A stretch of DNA of 64,000 nucleotides, taken from Narthecium ossifragum. Lineage: Eukaryota > Streptophyta > Magnoliopsida > Dioscoreales > Nartheciaceae. The notes under the pieces are model-generated. The model saw only the letters and a program-made list of their open reading frames with translations, did no database searches and was not told where the DNA came from. Numbering within the stretch: position 1 is the first letter of the stretch; each line of letters starts with the position of its first letter. Below, one piece after another: positions 58,900 to 64,000 of the stretch. The position numbers and the translations under genes are program-made. Location: positions 25,895,342-25,959,341 of the forward strand of contig OY986965.1 of assembly GCA_963920575.1 (NCBI GenBank), given 5' to 3'.

Positions 58900-59072
58900 A
58901 GATGCGTTTGGATAAGCACTGATTCGATGAATCCAGAGGATCGGCGGATCCATTTTCGCCTTATCCATGTGTTTGGATAAGCGCCGATCCGGAGGATGGG
59001 CGGATTCCATTTTCGGCGTCGAGCGGATCCCATCCTACGTGTACCGCGGATCCCGCGCGCCAAACAGGCCCA
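58900..59072. mobile_element. GGATCC-rich MITE of the 16.7-kb family
   Basis: The right end reads CCAAACAGGCCC, as in the 16691 and 63409 units. The interior repeats tgtttggataagcrctgat and cggcggatccattttcgcc, giving a partial internal duplication. The left end (tgcgtttggataagc) is degraded. AGA occurs on both sides (58901-58903 approximately and 59073-59075), a possible 3-bp target duplication. Confidence 0.65.
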
Positions 59073-59075
59073 GAT

Positions 59076-60318
59076 GAAGCTGCATACACTTCCCTGTAGA
59101 TAAATCTTATTTCTTTGATGATTTCCTCTAGATCTCACAAGAGGAGAAAGAATGCAAACATTGGCATGAATATATCAGTGTGATATGATACTCAACAAAA
59201 CTGAAGACTTTCAAACAACATCAAATACCAGTTTTGAACCATGATAATAAAAACTCATACATGAGACTTTTAGTCATAGCAAAGACGGCAAATAAAAGTG
59301 AGTAATCCAGGATTCTCCATAAGCGAGATATCCAAAATATCTCCTCAGTGCTTCATTTCCCACATTATTGCAGTCTTAGCCTCCTCAAATCACAGTGCCA
59401 CACATTTCAATGTTCTTTATGTATACTTCAACAGTCAAGTTACTTAGTACATGGGATATGGTATTTCCATGTTCTTACTTAGTACATGGGCTCTGGTATG
59501 TCAGTAACATTAGAATAAAAGCATGATCTTTCTATACAGAAACTCCTGACAAAAGACAAGAACTCGTAAAAGACGATCTTATAAGCAAACGTACAAATCC
59601 ACAACAACAACGCCTTCTATTCCAACTTGAGATCATTTAGAAAGAGCCTCAAGCCTATGAAATCAGATGAGAAAACACAATCCTTTCACATAAGCCTATT
59701 TATTAGTTTGTGTAGATTCATCGATCTCAACTATGCATCTGATCATACATCAAAAGACCTAAACTCTCAACATTTTTGCATAAAGAGCTATTTCCCACCA
59801 GTATTCCTAATGTTAAAAACCCTATAGCAAAGAAGAAAAAGAGAAACAGGTTTGATCATGTTAAAAATCAAAAAGCCTCTACCATCTGTGCAATCATCCA
59901 TTAGGTATTCTTGGCTTCTGAAACACTATTAGGAGATAACTCTCATCCGGCCCGTGTCATGAATCAACCATGCATCTTTTTAAACCTCTTTCTTCTCCGA
60001 TCTTACAACCATAGAAAGAAAGGATGATCAAAATGCATGACCTGATCCATGACCGTGGCCCGAGCTACGACGAGATGAAACCCATTCCCTAAAAACCCAC
60101 CCATGAGCAACTCGCTCCAACCGGCGGCAGCCGGGGGGGGCGAGGATGATATTGCCGTCGAATAGAACCCTTTTAAATAGTGACGACAATGGTGGAATTT
60201 AACATAACTACCCTTCATTCAGACTCCTTGTTTACTATGGTTAAGTCGTCCAAGTGAGGTTATCATGATTGTAATTGTGGATTAAGGGCCATTGCCTTCA
60301 AGTATTTGATGTCTTTCA
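59076..60318. other. Gene-poor sequence
   Basis: Nothing supportable. The minus-strand frame 60003-60218 begins near a TATA-like tatttaaaa and has a GC-rich middle, so it might be the edge of a first exon, but it has no recognisable domain. Confidence 0.35.
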
Positions 60319-60504
60319 TTCTTTTTTAGGTTAAAATATACACTTCGTCCCTGAGTTTATGACAAGTCTTTATCAAGTCCCTTCATTTTTAAAATCCCCG
60401 ATTGAATCCCTTAAGTTCACGAATGCCTCAATATGGTTCCTCCATCCATGCGTCCTTCATCGGCCCAACGGAGGAGACAAATTTTGATGAATTTTGACCA
60501 TTTT

Positions 60505-61148
60505 TGTGAGGCCCGCTGGGTCTATCGTGGGACAAGATGCCTGCGCTTGGAGGGCGGGGCTGAGTCGGGTAGCCGGGTAAGCAATCTCACAACGCCTGGG
60601 TATGGTCCGGGGTTTGATATAAGTATATAGTAAGTCTTTAATATACACAACGCATTTTAAAGCCGTGCTGGCAGTGATCCGTCAGAAAACTCCAAGGTTA
60701 AGCGTGCTTGCCTTGGAGCGGTCCCGGGATGGGTGACATACTGGGAAGTTTTCCCATTTTTCTTACGGTGAGCCAAAAGCGGACAATATTGTGTCGGGTG
60801 GGGCCCTCGGGTGGATCCTGGTCGGACCGGGAGCCGGGTAAGCAATCCCACAACGCCTGGGTATGGTCCGGGGTTCGATATAAATATATTAAGCGTGCTT
60901 GCCTTAGAGCGGTCCCGGGATGGGTGACCCACTGAGAAGTTTTCCCAGATTTCTTGCGGTGAGCCAAAAGCGGACAATATTGTGTCGGGTGGGGCCCTTG
61001 GGTAGATCCTGGTCGGACCGGAAGTTTTCCCAGATTTCTTGCGGTGAGCCAAAAGCGGACAATATTGTGTCGGGTGGGGCCCTTGGGTAGATCCTGGTCG
61101 GACCGGGAGCCCGCGGGGCGGGGCCCAGTGGAGGGCCGGGGTGTTACA
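60505..61148. mobile_element. Cassandra-like LTR carrying 5S rRNA-derived sequence
   Basis: Bounded by ATTTT on both sides (60500-60504 and 61149-61153), starting TGTGAGGCCC and ending GGGGTGTTACA, so TG..CA with a 5-bp duplication. Bases 60675-60752 align with plant 5S rRNA: cagaaaactccaaggttaag, then cgtgcttg and gggatgggtgac, then ctgggaagtt, covering the internal control region used by Pol III. A second, partly deleted 5S block is at 60889-60947, and a third 3' piece at 61017-61110. The words agccgggtaagcaatc and ggtccggggtt-gatata recur 261 bp apart. 5S-bearing LTRs are the mark of Cassandra TRIM elements. Solo or internally rearranged LTR. Confidence 0.82.
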
Positions 61149-61393
61149 ATTTTAAAACAATTTTGACTACTCAACTCATTCCTCTCTCCTCTCTCCTGTC
61201 TCTCCCACCCATTCCAGCCGCCGTCTCCTTTGACGATGACGACGCCAGCACTGGGGAGGTGGAGTATCACCACAGGAGGAGGTTGGAGCGGTGGGATAGG
61301 TCCGGTGAGGCCAGCGCCAGGGAGGTGGAGTACCACGGCCTCAAGCGAATTCACATCCGCGTCCTGTGCGGCAATAGTGTTTGTAGACTCTAA

Positions 61394-61622
61394 ACCCACG
61401 TTTGGTTCGGGGTTAAAGGGGAATATGGTTAAGGGGGTTAACGGAATATGGTTAAGGGGAATATTGGGTTAGAAAAGGTGAGGGTAAGAAATGGGGTAAG
61501 AAAAAGTAGAAATGAATGTGGTATGTGGAATAGTAATAACCTCGTAATCAATGTTTTGATGTTTGGTGAAAAAATGAGGATAAAATGGGGGTAACCCTTA
61601 ACCATGTTGCCAAACAAGGGCT
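61394..61622. mobile_element. GTTTGG-type MITE with GGTTAA-rich interior
   Basis: Left end cacgtttggttcggggttaaag and right end ccttaaccatgttgccaaacaaggg are imperfect inverted repeats. The interior has ggttaaggggaatat repeats. It resembles the GGGATA family in design but not in interior sequence. Nested inside the Pack-MULE-like element. Confidence 0.65.
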
Positions 61623-62379
61623 AATGGTGGATTTACATGGGCGTAGGAGGTTATGTTTCGTGAGATACAGAGAGAACGAGAGAGAGAGAGAGAGCTTTCA
61701 TGCATGAGAAAGAGATCGGGAGGAGAGAGGGAGCCGGTGTTCCGGCAAATCGTTGGCTCAGAGGAAGGAGGCGGAAGAGAGGTCGGACCAACGGAGCGTC
61801 AGGCGAGGAAGTAGATGGGGGCCGGAGGATGGAGGGATGGCGGGTGGTCTTGGGAGAGGAGAACGACGATGGAGGAGAAGAGGTGGGGGCGCGGCTTGGG
61901 TGAACGAGGTGGAAGTCGGCTGGAGTTGAGGTTGGCGTCAGGCTTAGGGGGCGGCGAGGTGGATGGCGGAGCTGGTCGGGAGCGCCAACAAGGATCGGTT
62001 CGTTGGGTATCTAGAGAGGGTGAAGGAGGGGAAGGGTAATATCGTCATTGGTGCACTTATTCCGCATGAGATCACAGTGGTGGCGTTGTGAGACGAGGAT
62101 GATGAGGTGGCCCAACTCTAGTGGCTTTTCCCTTTTGTTAATAAGTGTACATCTGCAGTTTGATTAAATGTATAATTTCCCTCTTCGAGAATTTGATTAT
62201 ATGTATTTAATTTATGTGATGAGGGTTGGTGGAATTATTGTATAAATAGATGTTGTACAAGAACCTGTGTCAGTAAGTGAGATGATAATAGTAGAATTGT
62301 ATTAATGTTGAATTTAGAATTATTTCATTTATTGTTTTAAATTTGTGGTGAAATTGTAAACTACACAGGGTTCAAATTG

Positions 62380-62476
62380 AGGAAATACAGGGGAGATTCT
62401 CGCCGTTCGATTTTAGAAATGAGTTTAGAACCCTCAGGTCCCGGCCCAGATGGGTTTTCTGGGTCGGGGTGTGACA
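62380..62476 (-). mobile_element. LTR end of the TGTCACACCCCGACCC family
   Basis: The terminal sequence GGGTCGGGGTGTGACA ends at 62476 and the preceding 45 bases match 5589-5633 in reverse complement. Only this terminal piece is clear; the rest of the LTR toward lower coordinates is not defined. Confidence 0.6.
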
Positions 62477-62551
62477 GGCAGGCTGTGGATCTTGATCCCG
62501 GGGCTCCTCCGCCTCCTCCTCTTCCTCCTCTGCTTCTAGTTGCTCTGTATT

Positions 62552-62704
62552 CTAGATGATGGGTTGATCCTTCTTGAACTCTTGGAGCTCTTGCTCCGTG
62601 GAAGCCAGCCTCTCCTTCACCTTCTTAAGCTCCTCATGGGCCTGATTCAACTTCGTCTCCAAGTCAGCCACTATGGTTCCTCTCTTCTTATGACCAAACG
62701 CCAT
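62552..62704 (-). pseudogene. ICR-like coiled-coil gene fragment inside the Pack-MULE
   Basis: The minus-strand frame from the ATG at 62704 gives 50 residues: MAFGHKKRGTIVADLETKLN, QAHEELKKVKERLASTEQ, ending in KKDQPII. The central heptad region resembles the start of the coiled coil of plant ICR proteins (interactors of constitutively active ROP GTPases), whose motif is R...VAELE.KL.QAQEELKK.KEQLAS.E. The match stops where the TE sequence begins, and a stop follows at once. A (GA)n tract precedes it, as in many plant leaders. The fragment looks captured, with a promoter-side part. ICR identity is from memory and moderate. Confidence 0.5.
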
Positions 62705-62718
62705 TGACGACGAGAAAC

Positions 62719-62720
<2 letters not shown>

Positions 62721-62779
<59 letters not shown>
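62721..62779. repeat. (GA)n microsatellite
   Basis: About 29 uninterrupted GA units directly upstream (minus strand) of the ICR-like fragment; it would be CT repeats in that fragment's leader. Confidence 0.98.
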
Positions 62780-62783
<4 letters not shown>

Positions 62784-63039
62784 AAAGAGACCGAAGAAGA
62801 AGGGCATGTGGCAAGAAAAGTCAAAATTAAATCAAATTAATTGATTTTGACCGGTTCGTGAGCCGATTCAGCCGAGCTGTCATAGACGGAGGGATTGAGC
62901 CAATTCGGAAAGCTCAGTGATTCAATCGGGGATTTTTAAAATCTATGGACTTAATAGAGACTTGTCAGAAACTTCAGGGGGCAAAAGACATATTTTAGCC
63001 TTCTTTCTTATGATAAATAAATAAATTTTTTTATATATA

Positions 63040-63905
63040 TTTGCAATAAGGACTAGAATAAAGTTTTGAGTACATGGCCATGTGGCATGTGTAATGCACA
63101 TGTCACCTAATCGGTTGTGAGGTACCTATTGATTGAACTATTCCATCAGTTAGGTCAACCAATCGGTACCTCACTATCGATCTGATCATTGGTACATTCA
63201 ATCGGTGGCGACTTACCGATTAATTGATCTATTCCATCGGTAGTGAGGTACCGATGGAATAAATCAATTAATTTGTATCCCACTACCGATAGGATCGCGT
63301 GTGTAATGTACACTGTTTAGGCCATGTACATAAGCCAGCGCTCTAAGGACTATGGTAGACTAAATTCTAAAGAGTAAATATTTGTGTATATGAACACGTG
63401 TCAAGTACGGGCCTGTTTGGCTCCCATCCCGGATGGAATCCGGCATCCGGAATCCGTGGGATCCGCAGGAGCGGATACCCCGATTTCGGTATCCGCCCTT
63501 GGGCGGATTCCGTTTTTTGGAATCCACCGGTGAGCCAAATGCTGGGATCCAGGAATCCGGAATCCGCAGATTCCGGGATCCAATGGATTCACCCCCATTT
63601 GCCTCCATTCTATACTGCCAAACAGGCCCTACATTGCACATGTCTTCTAATTGGTAGTGAGATACCGATTGATTGATCTATTTCATTAGTATTGTTTTAC
63701 CGATGGACTAGATCAACCAATCGATATCTCACTACCGATTCGATTATTAGTACATTCAATTGGTAGGTATATACCGATTGATTAATGTAGTTCATCGGTA
63801 TTGTGTTCTACCGATGAATTAGATCAACTAATCGATATCTCACTATCGATTCGAGAGCACGAGGGCATGTGTAATATACATGCTCAGGCTCATGTATACA
63901 TATAG
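63040..63905. mobile_element. Palindromic CGGTAGTG repeat (copies 3 and 4) with a nested MITE
   Basis: Two blocks, 63070-63350 and 63630-63905, have alternating cggtagtgaggtaccgat and accgattgattgatcta words and catgtgtaatgcacatgt-type edges. The second block starts in the middle of a unit, right after the nested MITE at 63409-63629. If the MITE is removed, the edge cacgtgtcaagtac joins to attgcacatgtcttctaattggtag, continuing the pattern. Confidence 0.75.
63409..63629. mobile_element. 221-bp GGGCCTGTTTGGC MITE with TAC target duplication
   Basis: Perfect 13-bp ends GGGCCTGTTTGGC / GCCAAACAGGCCC, flanked by TAC on both sides (63406-63408 and 63630-63632). The interior is dense in GGAATCC/GGATTCC and GGATCC words (gcggattccg, ccggaatccg). 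Same family as 16691-16813 and 58900-59072. This is the best-preserved copy. Confidence 0.9.
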
Positions 63906-64000
63906 ACTCAATTCTAAAAAAAGGAGAATTAGGCGAAAACTATAATCACATGAGTTGCGACAAATGTTATATAATATTAAAATTATTAAACTTAAACCTA

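Larger units (their letters stand above)
60329..63000. mobile_element. Pack-MULE-like element with long TIRs and 10-bp target duplication
   Basis: The left arm (60329 to about 60450) and the reverse complement of the right arm (about 62880-63000) align over some 120 bp with roughly 75 percent identity. They share GGYTAAAATAT ends, TGACAAGTCT, AAATCCCCGATTGAATC and CTCAAT words. The flanks TTCTTTTTTA (60319-60328) and TTCTTTCTTA (63001-63010) differ at one base, fitting the 9-10 bp duplication of Mutator-like elements. No MuDR transposase is inside. The cargo is a 5S-bearing LTR, a MITE, GC-rich segments, an LTR end and an ICR-like coding fragment. It is 2672 bp long, and non-autonomous. Confidence 0.85.

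Noticed and set aside
60657..61399. Long minus-strand frames of 131 and 233 codons
   Set aside because: They run through the repeated 5S-derived LTR sequence, so the repeats explain them.
1..64000. tRNA and snoRNA genes
   Set aside because: I looked for B-box-like GGTTCGAnTCC and paired stems by eye and found none convincing; a tRNAscan run would settle it.

Overview
The window is nuclear DNA of a flowering plant. It carries spliced genes with GT-AG introns and plant-only families: EIN3/EIL, a DYW-type PPR, GASA/snakin, SKIP24, defensin-like peptides and an MRS2 relic. Transposon density is high, with PIF/Harbinger, MULE, LTR, LINE and many small MITEs. GGC-type codon runs and the EIL sequence hint at a monocot, but that is only an inference. 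I see no prokaryotic, organellar or CRISPR content.

Layout, left half. An intact EIN3-like ethylene transcription factor (791-2674, +) is followed by a broken MuDR-type transposase cut off by an LTR fragment (3.2-5.95 kb), an 82-bp tandem array and a GTTCGNGAAC/GATCGATC-rich repeat block (6.6-8.8 kb). Next is a ten-exon inositol polyphosphate 5-phosphatase on the minus strand (9794-13912). A gene-poor stretch from 14 to 24.5 kb holds an F-box/kelch fragment inside an AT-rich repeat and an 18-nt 5S rRNA match. After that come minus-strand genes for a PPR-DYW protein with an in-frame stop before its DYW domain (24529-26521), a GASA peptide (27339-28151) and an unnamed serine-rich plant protein (29454-32731). 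The large intron of the last gene holds a 5'-truncated LINE with a perfect 17-bp target duplication.

Layout, right half. A 3.9-kb foldback structure (34.15-38.06 kb) carries pieces of an MRS2-type Mg2+ transporter gene. It is followed by a triple nest: a kelch-fragment repeat, split by a 9.55-kb PIF/Harbinger element (38561-48113, TTA duplication), which is itself split by a 2.37-kb LTR unit (39874-42241, AGTAT duplication). The Harbinger element carries a transposase, a Myb/SANT partner and an unexpected third ORF resembling the RNase H1 N-terminal hybrid-binding domain. After a repeat-rich gap come SKIP24 (52596-54481), the first exon of a sphingoid-base hydroxylase cut off by MITEs, a small defensin-like gene and its frameshifted paralogue (56.8-58.0 kb). 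The window ends with a Pack-MULE-like element (60329-63000) that encloses a 5S-rRNA-bearing Cassandra-like LTR and an ICR-like coiled-coil fragment, and then a palindromic CGGTAGTG repeat family also seen at 26.8 and 56.3 kb.

The host genes look like independent single-copy loci with no shared pathway. The coherent theme is repeated capture of host gene pieces (kelch, MRS2, ICR, possibly sphingoid hydroxylase) by or next to transposons. All calls rest on reading the sequence; splice sites were chosen by GT-AG rule, reading phase and family resemblance.
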